From contig NW_024881971.1 in assembly GCF_019059575.1 (NCBI RefSeq), positions 372,001 to 436,000 of the forward strand: a stretch of DNA of 64,000 bases, in the 5' to 3' direction. Every line of letters begins with the position of its first letter. Within the stretch, counting starts at the first letter, position 1. This DNA comes from Amphibalanus amphitrite. Taxonomy: Eukaryota > Arthropoda > Thecostraca > Balanomorpha > Balanidae. Positions 22,436 to 35,500 of the stretch are shown here, piece by piece. The notes beneath the pieces were generated by a model. That model was not told the DNA's origin, did no database searches, and saw only the letters and a list, made by a program, of their open reading frames with translations. Position numbers and translations under genes: made by a program.

Positions 22436-23765
22436 GTCATGGTCTATATAGGTATTGTGTGCAAGTTTTAGCTTGATCCGAGGTGTCCCGAATCTGGGCT
22501 GAGCCCGGGCTGAATCTGGGCTGAACATGGGCTGTCTTGATGGACACCTTCCGCCGTGGACCCTAGGTATTTCCAGCGCGAGAGAACTCGTGACAGCGCG
22601 CTGTAGATGCACTTTCTAACCACGGAATACATTTATAATCGTCATATTTTGTTCGTTTAGCTATCTGTAGTACTACCTATGTTTGATGATTGAGCCTTTA
22701 TTTTTCATCATTCGCCAATCACTGTTTTATAACGATGCTAGAAGTTTAGAACGTTAGCTCAAAGAGGGCCGCCATAGGTATATCAGGCGCGTGCCCCCTT
22801 CCCTTCGCCCCCCCCCCCCGTCCCCTCCCCCAACAGACAACAGACTAGAGGGTTCCAAGAAGTCGTTTATTTCAATACTTCAACACTGATATTCCAGCAT
22901 CACCGCACTCGGTGCTCATTGGACGTTCCAGTACGGACGGACCAGTAGAGCACTTCACGGATAGGCTTTTTAGGATCCGGCCCGGCCCATATCCGGCAAG
23001 TCATATCCAGATCCGCCCATTATCCGCCTCTCTGAATATCAGAATCCGGCCCACCCATGGCCCGTATTGCAGCCAAACTTCCAAAAAATATCCGTAATAA
23101 TCCGTTTCACCAATAACTGGTTTCACCCAAAACTGGACTAACAACTTCAATCTAAGGGACCAGACAGCCATACATCTCACAGACCATCATGGTTTCAAAA
23201 AACATGCTTAGGGGAGATCCGTGTAAGACGCCCAGGGTCGGTAAGAGCAAGATTACTTTACTACTCAGGTTGGTTCACTAGGGAAATAAAGGCGCCGTGG
23301 TGACGTCACGGATTTGGTAGCAATCTGGTAGCAATTTTTGCAGACATCAATGGCGCACGTGTTGTTTGATCGTCGCCAATACTATTTTACTGCACTATTT
23401 TGTTATTTCACTGCAATGTATTGTACTTACATTTGAAAATTAGAATAAAGAAATATTCGTAACCCAGCAAGTCAGTTATTCTTTGAGGCAGCACTCTGTC
23501 AGCATTGAGCCTTCAGAATGTGTTATTTGATAGACTTTCCCACATTTTCTACTCTTGTGGAAAACTTTCTTAGTCATCAAAAATGTATGCACATATGAAT
23601 AATTAGAACTTCATTTTCAAAGTTTTATAGAAATAAGATTTCACATTACATTATCATAAGGCTACCTGTCCATTTCGTCCAACCAATTAAATATTCATCC
23701 AGCAGAAGGCAGGTACCTCTGAGAAGGTACTGATATCTCTTATCTACTGTACACCAATATTTCAG
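22436..23765. other. Non-coding stretch with small repeat traces
   Basis: It contains a C-run near 22810. At 22945-23080 there is a TAGAGCACTTCA plus ATCCGGCCC-rich segment related to 44690-44860 (inverse), possibly a decayed MITE. A GTGACGTCACGG / CTGGTAGCAAT segment near 23300 resembles 38190-38500. No gene is recognised. Confidence 0.4.
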
Positions 23766-24006
23766 GAAAATGACAGAGACTGAGAAGCTATTAAAACTTC
23801 AGTGTATGAAAGGGATGTTATGGCTTATGCACATTGAAAAACATCAGATAATGCTTTTGAACCATCTCATTCACCAGCACACATCAATCCGGCTCCTGGC
23901 TTCTGTCAAGGAAACATTCCAAAATAATGCATTATTTTATTTCATTGACCACCTTGCAAAAGACAAACAGCAAACACATCACCACCAAAAACAAAATAGT
24001 CAACAG
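23766..24006 (+). CDS. Possible internal exon of an unknown gene
   Basis: ATATTTCAG precedes the open block and CAACAG|GTAGGT follows it, so a usable 3' and 5' splice site bound 241 nt of uninterrupted frame. The frame encodes a helix-prone segment (MTETEKLLKLQCMKGML...) ending in a His/Gln/Lys-rich tail (KDKQQTHHHQKQNSQQ). Composition is AT-rich and unlike the surrounding repeats. I do not recognise the domain and see no neighbouring exon within a few hundred bases, so this may be a lone open frame. Splice sites this short occur by chance. Confidence 0.3.
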
Positions 24007-24546
24007 GTAGGTACCAGCTGATCTAGTCGTGCTGTGTCATGTGCCTTTGAAAAACTTGAGCAGTCAGGGTTGAATAAACACCCCAAACTTAGCCATTCAT
24101 GCATGAACAAGTGCAAATTCTGGTCGAGCATTTAAATAAAAATGAAACTAACAGCATTGTAGGTTACAATTATAAAAAAGACAATTACAAAAAACAGCAG
24201 AGCTTACTCTACAAGGCATAACCATTAATTTTATAACTGACATCCAAATTCGCATCTCCGAAGTTTAAACCACCTACCAGCCACCTGCACATTTCTGCGC
24301 ACATGTGCTGCGCAGTGTGCACAGTCACTACACATTACACAATTATGAGAATTAAAATAGTTTTAAACAATCAAGCAAGTCAGGACTGGTATGCAGATTC
24401 ACAAGTTCTCTCAACATCTTCAATTACCAACAATCAAGAGCACCTTGTGATCTCAGTAACTCCGCAGATCCATCTTCTGTTTTCCATTTTCAGTTTTTAA
24501 TTGAAATATAAGTTCCGTCTGGGAGACACATGTTGCATCATTACGT
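24007..24546. other. AT-rich flank, no gene seen
   Basis: Unique-looking sequence between the possible exon and the TTAA element at 24547. It would be the intron or flank if the exon is real. Confidence 0.4.
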
Positions 24547-25586
24547 TTAACCCTCGCCGGCCGAGGGGGGGGGCGGGTGCCGCCCCCCCCATAGGGTTTT
24601 TTCGCGATAGCTCCGAACACGCTGGCGATAGAGAGCTGAAACTTGGCATACCTGACCTTTGATCCAAGCCGCATCTTTTGACACCAACCGCATTTTTGGG
24701 TCAGGTCAGGTCACTGACCTATGACGTCATAAGTGAACCTCTGCACGGTCTTCAGATGTCGCAACTTCGCAACGCCCTCACTGCCAGAGGAGATGTCACA
24801 GGGAAATGAAACTTGCAGGATCTAGTATCCATTATGAATCCCACAACTTGTATATCTCGGATTTTTCCTAAAGGTCATATGAGGTCAGGTCATTTTCGTG
24901 ACCTCACCATTATAAGTCAATGGGGAAAAATTCAAACTGCTATTCTGGCGCCGGGAACGATCTCCAACTATCTCAAGCACACAGAATCGTGATTTTATGC
25001 ACTCCTTGCAAGGTTAGATGCGTCACTTTTGCAATGTCGACCTTGCGTGACGTCATTTATGACGTCATCAAGGTCATATTAGTTTTTCGTCAATAACTCT
25101 TGTTCAAATTGAGCTAGCGAGTCGGGAAAGCCACCAATGGACTCAGGAAGACCTGCCGAATCGAATGATATGCGACATGACCCCTTTCGAGCAACTTCGT
25201 GACCTGGGGGTGCTGACCTGACCTTGACCTGAGGTCAACACCCCAAGTTGACCTGACCCGGACAAAAAGCATATCATTCGACGCGCCTGAGCGAGACGAA
25301 CACGATGCTGCCAAAATCGGCGCTCTGCGGCCGTTTTTTGCGAAGTTATTCACCAAAAACTGAACCGTACCTTGGGGCACTTGACCTGACCTCAGAGGTC
25401 ACCGGTTGACCTAGGACCTTAAAATCGGGTACCATTCTCTGCGTCTCGTAACGGCGCACACGCTCGTTTTTTCCGCGACGCGCTAGCTCCACCAGGGGCG
25501 AAACGGCGAGGGGGGGGGGTCGTACCCGCCCCCCCCCCCCTCGGCCGGCGCGTATGTAGAAAACCAATAGGTCCGGCGAGGGTTAA
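24547..25586 (+). mobile_element. TTAA element, lineage B, uninterrupted copy
   Basis: TTAA at 24547-24550 and 25583-25586. The left end has CGCCGGCCGAGG once and a GCGG/CCGC hairpin. The right end has CGGCCGGCG and CCGGCG separated by a 23-bp spacer. A central inverted repeat TCGAATGATATGC...GCATATCATTCGA lies at about 25160-25285. TGACGTCATAA and TGACGTCATCA sites lie at about 24721 and 25058. It serves as the reference for the interrupted copy 2584-4535 and the partial copies at 61372 and 63086. Confidence 0.9.
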
Positions 25587-27001
25587 ACAATTGTTATGCT
25601 TGAACTTTTGATTTTTCATGTGAACTTCATGTAACGCAGATGCGTTACATTTTTTTTTTCATCTTTCATGCTGAACTGCAAGCTGTGCCACAAGCTGAAA
25701 CACGGCCATCTGCGTCGCGGATCGGCGTACACAAGAGGTGCCCGGCTTTGACAACAAGGGTCCACTGTGGGCGACCACCCCCACTTCATGAGAACCCGGA
25801 TCTGAAATAGCATACCGGAACGCATCATCCTGCCGGGACGAGCCATTAATCAGTTCAACCTTTTGGAAAGCAGGACTTGGTCCCACGCTCGGCACCCAGC
25901 CGCCGTCACAGAAGTCGACCCGGAATTCCACTGGAACACCAAAACAAGAGAGGGGAGTGGAGACCGACCCAGTGGATGAAATGGAACTCGGTCGCCAACG
26001 ACAAAATATAGGACATCTGGCCGGAGCTGACTTCAAAACAAGGGGGAGCGGAGGGCCAGGCCCGCCACCTGGCACCTCAGGCGCCGTGGGCGCCGGCGGC
26101 GAATTCCACCCGATCGCTACGTGAAAGGGTGCGACTGCATGGCCGGGGGTGCCGAACTTCAGCAAATCACGAACGTTTGAAGGCGGAGCCAAACGCACTT
26201 TCTGAGAATGGAGGACGAAGATTGGACAAGGAGATGCTGCCCGGCCCTCTGAAGTATGACGTCATCAAAAGTATAAGTTGATGAAACGGAACTGGAACGC
26301 TCTCTCTGGTCTCACACACGCTCTCTCGGACTACTCTGGCACTCTCTCGGTTCACGTCTCTCGTCTGACATCGCGGACAGCCCACGAGACACCAGCGGCT
26401 GGCATCACGGCGCCGGCGGCGGCTCCGGCCGCCTGGCCGGGCGTTGGAAGAAGACGGGCAATGTCAGCGACTCCATTTCAAGTAAGGTCACGGTGATCAC
26501 GGGCGTGCACTTAATCCCTAAATCCTTCAAATAATCACCCCCCCCCCCCCCCCCCGTTACTGCTATGTGAGCCACGTTATATTTCCCTTTTTAGGTGTCG
26601 TCCGCAATATTTTAGGCCATTCAGTTTAGGTAGTTCAATTTATTTTTGGGACATTCAGTCTAGGTAGCTTAATTTAACAATTCGATTCCGGTCAATCATT
26701 TAACTGTGCGCGTGGTGTGAGACGCGTGCCGAGGTGGAACCTCGTCCGGCGCCCCGTGGTGAGGCGGACGGAGGGGATTATGCACCGTGGGGAGTCGGGA
26801 AAGGGATAGGCGACTTTGTACCGCACCGCGCAGCGTGTGAGGCTCGCTTGCTGGATGGCCTGGTCACGGAACGTGATTTTCAAAATTTGACATGTAAAGG
26901 AGTTGAAGTGTTGTGTCAGGGAGAATGTAAATAAATGGGACTTGTAAATATTGAAATACGAGTGTGAGTAGTGCTGAAGGGGCAGGGATCGGAGGATGGA
27001 G

Positions 27002-27035
27002 CATAAAAGGCCATATGCTAACCCACAGTCAGGAA
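27002..27035 (+). promoter_or_regulatory. Likely LTR core promoter (TATA plus initiator)
   Basis: CATAAAAGG at 27002-27010 is followed about 27 bases later by GTCAGGA, an arthropod-type initiator. The same pair lies at about 33913-33946 in the 3' LTR. If used, U3 would be about 1.4 kb and R plus U5 about 2.9 kb. Confidence 0.5.
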
Positions 27036-27117
27036 AGAGGTCGTTTCCAAGGTGTCCGGCCAGAGTAATTTACAACGATCAGTTCTCTTTATCTGTTGAG
27101 TTTACACAGTGCACAAA

Positions 27118-27920
27118 GCGATTATACACAACACATGCAGGGCCTCCCTAGCCTAGCCGATACTGGAGCTTCTCCGGTTGACTCCTAAGTGCCCTTGCCA
27201 GTGGATTTCCTGGCACTCCATCCTCCCCAAATTATCCCACGGTCCAAACAATAGCGATTACACACAACACCCACAGGACCTCCCTAGCCTAGCCGATACT
27301 GGAGCTTCTCCGGTTGACTCCTAAGTGCCCTTGCCAGTGGATTTCCTGGCACTCCATCCTCCCCAAATTATCCCACGGTCCAACAATAGCGATTATACAC
27401 AACACACACAGGACCTCCCTAGCCTAGCCGATACTGGAGCTTCTCCGGTTGACTCCTAAGTGCCCTTGCCAGTGGATTTCCTGGCACTCCATCCTCCCCA
27501 AATTATCCCACGGTCCAAACAATAGCGATTACACACAATACACACAGGACCTCCCTAGCCTAACCGATACTGGAGCTTCTCCGGTTGACTCCTAAGTGCC
27601 CTTGCCAGTGGATTTCCTGGCACTCCATCCTCCCCAAATTATCCCACGGTCCAAACAATAGCGATTACACACAACACATACAGGACCTCCCTAGCCTAAC
27701 CGATACTGGAGCTTCTCCGGTTGACTCCTAAGTGCCCTTGCCAGTGGATTTCCTGGCACTCCATCTTCCCCAAATTATCCCACGGTCCAAATGATAGCGA
27801 TTATACACAACACATACGGGACCTCCCTAGCCCAACCGATACTGGAGCTTCTCCGGTTGACTCCCAAGTGCCCTCGCCAGCGGATTTCCTGGCGCTCTAC
27901 CCTATCCAGCGGTCCGAATA
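27118..27920. repeat. Six tandem 136-bp units inside the LTR
   Basis: Units start at about 27118, 27254, 27389, 27525, 27661 and 27797 with GCGATTA(C/T)ACACAA. They share GATACTGGAGCTTCTCCGG and CCAGTGGATTTCCTGGCACT. The array is repeated in the 3' LTR from about 34028. The 136-bp period is not a multiple of three, so it does not encode a repeated peptide in one frame. Confidence 0.9.
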
Positions 27921-28273
27921 TAAGGAGCACACATAGACCTTGCCGCACACGAAATATTTGTAACTTTACCCCACATGGACACTGGGGACACTGCAAGGGA
28001 CGGAACCGGGGAGATAGATGATGCACGTCACGCCCCTGTGCGTGGAAAGTCCACCGACGCGGCCATGGGTTAGGAGGGAGATAAGAAGCGAGTGAAATGG
28101 AATTGAAGACTGTACACGTAGAGGAATCGGATTTCCTGAATGAAGCTCAGCTCGGATAGACCCCACTTAAATAGTAGGCCTCGCTTGGGTAAGCCCTGGA
28201 TACGTGCAATAAGTCGCGAAGTGAAGAGAAAGGGTGAGAGCGAGTTGAGGATCGATTATTGAGGATGAGTGCA

Positions 28274-29075
28274 TAGCCGACAAAGGCTAATCCGTTCGGT
28301 TGCCGGCGCGGGCCCCATAAAGCCGTGGCTATACGGAGACGATGCAGGCAGCCCGGAGGGACCTAGTGACCCCGCCCGGTTTTAAAAGATAGGTTAGGTC
28401 CGCTATCGGTCCATTGAGTGATCAGCGCAGGATGACATTCGATAAGTGACGTAGGTAGTTTCGGAGATGGTTAGGACCCCAGGCGTCCCAGCGAGGAGAC
28501 GTATGCCGCCGGTTAAGTAATGTCCCGCGAAGAAACGTGTGATGCTGCAGGACGGGGGTGAACATTAAATACCAAAGCATGCGAGTCGGGTGATCGCGGT
28601 AAGTCGGTACTGGCCACCCCGCTGTCAGTCAATTTACTCCGGCCGTGCAGCGGTCATTTCGGTTAGGTCTGTGACGACAGCTTAACTACCAGCAACGGAT
28701 AGATAGGGCTTCGGGCACCTATAACGCTGGTAGTCGTGGATTGTGTGAAGCCAACGGAGGCTTACCCGTTCGGTCGCCGGTGCTGTTCCAAAAGCCGTGG
28801 CTATACGGAGACGATGCAGGCAGCCCGGACGGACCTAGTTACCCAGCCCGGTTTCAAATTTTAGATAAGCCCATTGCGGGCCGTGGTACGCTTAGTTTTC
28901 GTTTTATTATAGGCAATTTGGCATAAACTGGTAGTCATGGATTCGTGTAAAGCCGACGAACGACTAACCCCTTTCGGTCGCCGGGGGCTGGCCCGAAAAC
29001 CGCGGCTATACGGAGACGACGCAGGCAGCCCGGACGGACCTTAGTTACCCAGCCCCGGTCTCAAATTTCAAATAA
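28274..29075. repeat. Three dispersed copies of a GC-rich, possibly structured segment in the LTR
   Basis: Copies start near 28274, 28749 and 28951. Each has GCCGACGA-like lead, CCGTTCGGTCGCCGG, CCG(T/C)GGCTATACGGAGACGA, GCAGGCAGCCCGGACGGACC and an AGCCCGG end. CCGTGGCTATACGG can fold on itself. The core is better conserved than the sequence between copies. The set recurs in the 3' LTR. Confidence 0.75.
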
Positions 29076-29973
29076 GTCCCCCGCGGAAACCGGACTACAC
29101 AGTGTCCTGCGAGCCGTAGTCTCGGAACCGCTGGCCGAAGGACATTTATGTTTTTCTTTTTGTGTAGGTAGTTCGACATGGTGATGGGATGGACCGCAAT
29201 AAGTCACGTAACGCGAGGGTCGAGTGCCGAAATCTGTGGTGGGTCGTATCTCTAATTGTGTAGCGTGAGCATTATGAGGCGTTTGTCTGATGTACGGAAC
29301 ATTGTGGTTATGAAGCGATAACGGTCAAATGACATTTAAGGCCAATGACTCGATAACGACTTTGCGCGCGCCCTAGCACCACCAGGGGAAGTTAGGAAAA
29401 AGGGGAGGGACCGGAGATGGTCAGCTCTGGTAAATTACGAGGTATAAGTGGACGAATGGCAGGGTTGTAAGGGGATGGATAAATGGACGAATGATTGATA
29501 CATATATCTGGTGGGAGATGACCCTCAAGCTAGGAAGGGCGCTGTTGTTTGAGAGTGGGACTTTTTGTTAAATAGAGTTGATTTTCTATACCAATATGAT
29601 CGAGGGTAATTGATTAACATTTATCATTATCTCCCATTCCCTAACCCTGGCCTATGTGTTCCGATGATTGATCGCCCCGGAAGATAGAGTCAGAGTCGGA
29701 ACGGGTTCGCGAGGGGCAGGATAAAGAGAAGGGCTTCTAGGAGCGCACCGACGGAGCGCTCTTGCTCTCTATCTCTACCAGAAGACACTCACGGAAGATA
29801 GAGTCAGAGTCGGAACGGGTTCGCGAGGGGCTGGACACAGAGGAGGGCTTCTAGGAGCGCGCCGACGGAGCTTTCAATAACGAAAGACACTGTCCGGTTA
29901 GCTTGCTCTCATCTCACTACCGAAAGACACTGCCCGGTTAGCCCCGCGACGCCGCGAAACCCCGCTACAGATT

Positions 29974-29992
29974 TGGCGCACCCAACGTGGGG
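29974..29992 (+). promoter_or_regulatory. Primer binding site, tRNA-Lys-like
   Basis: TGGCGCACCCAACGTGGGG starts four bases after the LTR. It equals the complement of an arthropod tRNA-Lys 3' end (TGGCGCCCAACGTGGGG) except for two extra bases (AC) after TGGCGC. The extra bases may weaken priming or point to a related tRNA. Confidence 0.7.
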
Positions 29993-32546
29993 TAGGATCA
30001 ATCAAAGGAAACATGAAGTCGGTGGACGGACGTGCATTGCCGAACCCAAAGCTAAAATTTCAGAGGAAATGCGAGCGTGAGTGAGGAAACTTATTAGTGT
30101 ATGTCTGAGATAGATGCAGTGGGAGCTGGTCACTCAGTACAGCGTTGCTCGGGTTGAAATCGATTTTTGACTGAAATCAGAAAGCGTTGATTGCTGAAGG
30201 GTGTATATAGCTGAATGAAATGTGTAATAAAAGGGTTACTTGATATCAAATAAAATGGTCATGATAAGGGTAACTCGAGAATCAATTTTAAGTGACGGGC
30301 GAGCGGGCTTAGCATTTTTTTTTTTTGGCTACAGGTTTACTAACTAAATTTATGTGGCTCACATCTAGCGAACCCTAACCTTGAGTGAAATCCCGTGATC
30401 CAAAGTTAGAGTAATCACACCGAGGATGCCATTTTAACCCAATTTTTAAGAGATTGTACCCATCCTATACCAAAAAGGTGCAGTAACCTATGTGTGACCC
30501 GTTGGACTGACCCGCCTCTGGAGAGAACTGACAGGAGACCGGCAACCGTCCACGAGCCGTTCTCCCTGACGGAAAACCCCGTTACAAAGCAGGCAGTCAT
30601 GTGTGTTGCCGAATCCGATGTATATAATGAAGATACGACTGAGCGCGACGCTATGAAGGTATCGAATGTTGTCGAATGAAACCAGGGCTGAAGAAGGCAA
30701 GAATGATAAATAAGACGCGTCATATTGAAAAAAGGTGACGGCAGAGATTGAAGATGATCGAGGTTGTTATTGAAGTAATATGAAGAACAGTAAAGTGAAA
30801 GGAAGGAAGGCACACAGCGGAGATTGACGGCGGAAGAAAGCAAAATGAAGGAGACCGATGAACACGATGCCACTAATACTGAATTACAATGCAGACCTGA
30901 AACCACAGAAGGGAAACAACAACTGAGAAGAAAAAGATGAAATGCTTTGAAAATAATGACATCTCGCGCATTCTCTCCTCAAAATACGAAAGTGGGGAGA
31001 GCAAGCGCGCAACAAGGAGTGACGAGAGACGCCGGCACAAAATGCTAGTCATCAACAGCAGACTGGCTGATGCTGACAACCAGTACCAAAGGAGACTCAA
31101 AATGAAGACAACGCCTGAAATAAATAACAACATAAGACCGGAAGAAGGAGAAGGAGACACGAATAGGACCAAAACTACAATGTTGTTAGCAGCTACCATC
31201 GCACGTCTATGACGACAAAATCAGACGGCAACCGGAGTAATGGTGACGACAACTACAACCATGGAACATCATTGGCACAACCGTTCGGACAGATCTGAAT
31301 GTCGCCAGATTCGACCACGGACCACAATGAACAGCCGTAATGGACCGGACCAGCCTGAGAGCCGATTTCTGGCCGCCCGCTGCACTGGAAGGTGGTAATC
31401 TGCCCTTCCATCAAATGCAGGCGGCTCCCACTTCCCAGGCTTGGAGACCGACTCATGAGATGTGCTGCAAGTCGGAACGAAGGGCTCATCATCACAGCCA
31501 AATAACCGTAGAGCAGACAGCAAGGACAACAGGCCTGGACAACAACACCGACTACATCCGTTCCAGCATCGGCAGTCAAGCTGGGCTACTACTTCCGTGA
31601 CAACCAGACCAACTGGGATGCCGGCGGCGACCAGAGCTGTGGCCCATCTACAACAACAGCCGCAAATCATCGGAAGGGCTGCAGTGTAGCCAGTAGCCGC
31701 GTCTGCCGCTGGATGTGACAACCAAACCATCATCGGCAGTCTACACCAGAGCGCAGCCTCTGCGTCCACCAGACCAACAGAAACAGCTCGGAGGTGCGCT
31801 AGAGCCACGTTCAACCCAGGCTCAGCCACAGACGACGAGTTCTGGGCCGATCATAGCCAGCCCTGACAGCTCACCAGGGCAGCTGCGTTCGACATCGATG
31901 GTCGGCGAGGACTACGACTACAACTACGAGACTGGATAAATCCGGAACTGGGATACGACTACAGCAGCAGCCGGCCGGTTCGAGACCGAATCGCGGACGA
32001 CCGCCAGTCCGTCATCGCGGCCATCCCGGACCGGAGCTGTCGTGGCTCATGGAGCCACCATCAGGTGCCGGGCTCACTTCTTTGGCATATCACAGTCTGC
32101 ACCGGTATGTTATCGCTAGATTGATCTAAATTACAGTAACCAAATGTACCAATGTTATTTTTGTATTGTCATGTGTTAATTATTTCAATGGTTTCATTCA
32201 ATTTCCATTGTTTTGCGCGCCAATTATTTGATGTGTAGTTGGTGTTTTACGGGAAAGTACGTGAATGTTTTTAATTCTGGAAATGTAAGGATGGCCTGAA
32301 ATACTGTGCAATGAAACAAAAACCCGCACTCCTTATGTCCCAATCATCCAAGCTCGTATTATACCATCCCCCCCCCCCCCCCCCCCCAACCGAACACTCC
32401 TGTTGAAATAGCTACCAATCCTTTAGAAGACGGCCACCTGCTCTGAAGTCACCAAGAAACACGACGAAACGGCACCAAATAGCACGGCAGAAGCGGGCTC
32501 TCAAATGTTTAGTCGCGGGGCGCGACTATAAAAAGAGGTCTGAAAA
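29993..32546 (+). other. Internal region of the LARD-like element, no recognisable retroviral gene
   Basis: The part to about 31,250 is purine-rich on the plus strand. The rest is richer in CAGC/CAAC words. The longest frames (163 and 186 codons, minus strand) show no protease, RT, RNase H or integrase motifs. A C-run lies near 32370. A weak polypurine stretch, AAAAAGAGGTCTGAAAA, ends exactly at the 3' LTR. Confidence 0.6.
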
Positions 32547-35500
32547 TGTAACGCAGATGCGTTACATTTTTTTTTTCATCTTTCATGCTGAACTGCAAGC
32601 TGTGCCACAAGCTGAAACACGGCCATCTGCGTCGCGGATCGGCGTACACAAGAGGTGCCCGGCTTTGACAACAAGGGTCCACTGTGGGCGACCACCCCCA
32701 CTTCATGAGAACCCGGATCTGAAATAGCATACCGGAACGCATCATCCTGCCGGGACGAGCCATTAATCAGTTCAACCTTTTGGAAAGCAGGACTTGGTCC
32801 CACGCTCGGCACCCAGCCGCCGTCACAGAAGTCGACCCGGAATTCCACTGGAACACCAAAACAAGAGAGGGGAGTGGAGACCGACCCAGTGGATGAAATG
32901 GAACTCGGTCGCCAACGACAAAATATAGGACATCTGGCCGGAGCTGACTTCAAAACAAGGGGGAGCGGAGGGCCAGGCCCGCCACCTGGCACCTCAGGCG
33001 CCGTGGGCGCCGGCGGCGAATTCCACCCGATCGCTACGTGAAAGGGTGCGACTGCATGGCCGGGGGTGCCGAACTTCAGCAAATCACGAACGTTTGAAGG
33101 CGGAGCCAAACGCACTTTCTGAGAATGGAGGACGAAGATTGGACAAGGAGATGCTGCCCGGCCCTCTGAAGTATGACGTCATCAAAAGTATAAGTTGATG
33201 AAACGGAACTGGAACGCTCTCTCTGGTCTCACACACGCTCTCTCGGACTACTCTGGCACTCTCTCGGTTCACGTCTCTCGTCTGACATCGCGGACAGCCC
33301 ACGAGACACCAGCGGCTGGCATCACGGCGCCGGCGGCGGCTCCGGCCGCCTGGCCGGGCGTTGGAAGAAGACGGGCAATGTCAGCGACTCCATTTCAAGT
33401 AAGGTCACGGTGATCACGGGCGTGCACTTAATCCCTAAATCCTTCAAATAATCACCCCCCCCCCCCGTTACTGCTATGTGAGCCACGTTATATTTCCCTT
33501 TTTAGGTGTCGTCCGCAATATTTTAGGCCATTCAGTTTAGGTAGTTCAATTTATTTTTGGGACATTCAGTCTAGGTAGCTTAATTTAACAATTCGATTCC
33601 GGTCAATCATTTAACTGTGCGCGTGGTGTGAGACGCGTGCCGAGGTGGAACCTCGTCCGGCGCCCCGTGGTGAGGCGGGCGGAGGGGATTATGCACCGTG
33701 GGGAGTCGGGAAAGGGATAGGCGACTTTGTACCGCACCGCGCAGCGTGTGAGGCTCGCTTGCTGGATGGCCTGGTCACGGAACGTGATTTTCAAAATTTG
33801 ACATGTAAAGGAGTTGAAGTGTTGTGTCAGGGAGAATGTAAATAAATGGGACTTGTAAATATTGAAATACGAGTGTGAGTAGTGCTGAAGGGGCAGGGAT
33901 CGGAGGATGGAGCATAAAAGGCCATATGCTAACCCACAGTCAGGAAAGAGGTCGTTTCCAAGGTGTCCGGCCAGAGTAATTTACAACGATCAGTTCTCTT
34001 TATCTGTTGAGTTTACACAGTGCACAAAGCGATTATACACAACACATGCAGGGCCTCCCTAGCCTAGCCGATACTGGAGCTTCTCCGGTTGACTCCTAAG
34101 TGCCCTTGCCAGTGGATTTCCTGGCACTCCATCCTCCCCAAATTATCCCACGGTCCAAACAATAGCGATTACACACAACACCCACAGGACCTCCCTAGCC
34201 TAGCCGATACTGGAGCTTCTCCGGTTGACTCCTAAGTGCCCTTGCCAGTGGATTTCCTGGCACTCCATCCTCCCCAAATTATCCCACGGTCCAACAATAG
34301 CGATTATACACAACACACACAGGACCTCCCTAGCCTAGCCGATACTGGAGCTTCTCCGGTTGACTCCTAAGTGCCCTTGCCAGTGGATTTCCTGGCACTC
34401 CATCCTCCCCAAATTATCCCACGGTCCAAACAATAGCGATTACACACAATACACACAGGACCTCCCTAGCCTAACCGATACTGGAGCTTCTCCGGTTGAC
34501 TCCTAAGTGCCCTTGCCAGTGGATTTCCTGGCACTCCATCCTCCCCAAATTATCCCACGGTCCAAACAATAGCGATTACACACAACACATACAGGACCTC
34601 CCTAGCCTAACCGATACTGGAGCTTCTCCGGTTGACTCCTAAGTGCCCTTGCCAGTGGATTTCCTGGCACTCCATCCTCCCCAAATTATCCCACGGTCCA
34701 AATGATAGCGATTATACACAACACATACGGGACCTCCCTAGCCCAACCGATACTGGAGCTTCTCCGGTTGACTCCCAAGTGCCCTCGCCAGCGGATTTCC
34801 TGGCGCTCTACCCTATCCAGCGGTCCGAATATAAGGAGCACACATAGACCTTGCCGCACACGAAATATTTGTAACTTTACCCCACATGGACACTGGGGAC
34901 ACTGCAAGGGACGGAACCGGGGAGATAGATGATGCACGTCACGCCCCTGTGCGTGGAAAGTCCACCGACGCGGCCATGGGTTAGGAGGGAGATAAGAAGC
35001 GAGTGAAATGGAATTGAAGACTGTACACGTAGAGGAATCGGATTTCCTGAATGAAGCTCAGCTCGGATAGACCCCACTTAAATAGTAGGCCTCGCTTGGG
35101 TAAGCCCTGGATACGTGCAATAAGTCGCGAAGTGAAGAGAAAGGGTGAGAGCGAGTTGAGGATCGATTATTGAGGATGAGTGCATAGCCGACAAAGGCTA
35201 ATCCGTTCGGTTGCCGGCGCGGGCCCCATAAAGCCGTGGCTATACGGAGACGATGCAGGCAGCCCGGAGGGACCTAGTGACCCCGCCCGGTTTTAAAAGA
35301 TAGGTTAGGTCCGCTATCGGTCCATTGAGTGATCAGCGCAGGATGACATTCGATAAGTGACGTAGGTAGTTTCGGAGATGGTTAGGACCCCAGGCGTCCC
35401 AGCGAGGAGACGTATGCCGCCGGTTAAGTAATGTCCCGCGAAGAAACGTGTGATGCTGCAGGACGGGGGTGAACATTAACCCTCGCCCTGGCAGGGGGGG

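Larger units (their letters stand above)
25630..29969 (+). repeat. 5' LTR (4,340 bp)
   Basis: TG...CA termini. It includes a TATA-like site near 27002, six 136-bp tandem units (27118-27920), a three-fold repeated 110-130-bp GC-rich segment (28274-29075) and two copies of GGAAGATAGAGTCAGAGTCG (near 29679 and 29793). Minus-strand frames in it, up to 179 codons, recur in the 3' LTR and resemble no known protein. The length is far above the usual few hundred bases. Confidence 0.85.

Noticed and set aside
25659..26198. 179-codon minus-strand frame in both LTRs
   Set aside because: It runs antisense across the presumed U3 region, has no recognisable domain, and is duplicated only because the LTR is.
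27118..27920. Tandem units considered as a CRISPR array
   Set aside because: The whole 136-bp unit repeats with no variable spacers, and the context is a eukaryotic LTR.
31269..31829. 186-codon minus-strand frame in the LARD interior as a gag or envelope remnant
   Set aside because: It lies antisense to the element, has no zinc knuckle, protease or fusion-type features, and overlaps plus-strand frames of similar quality.
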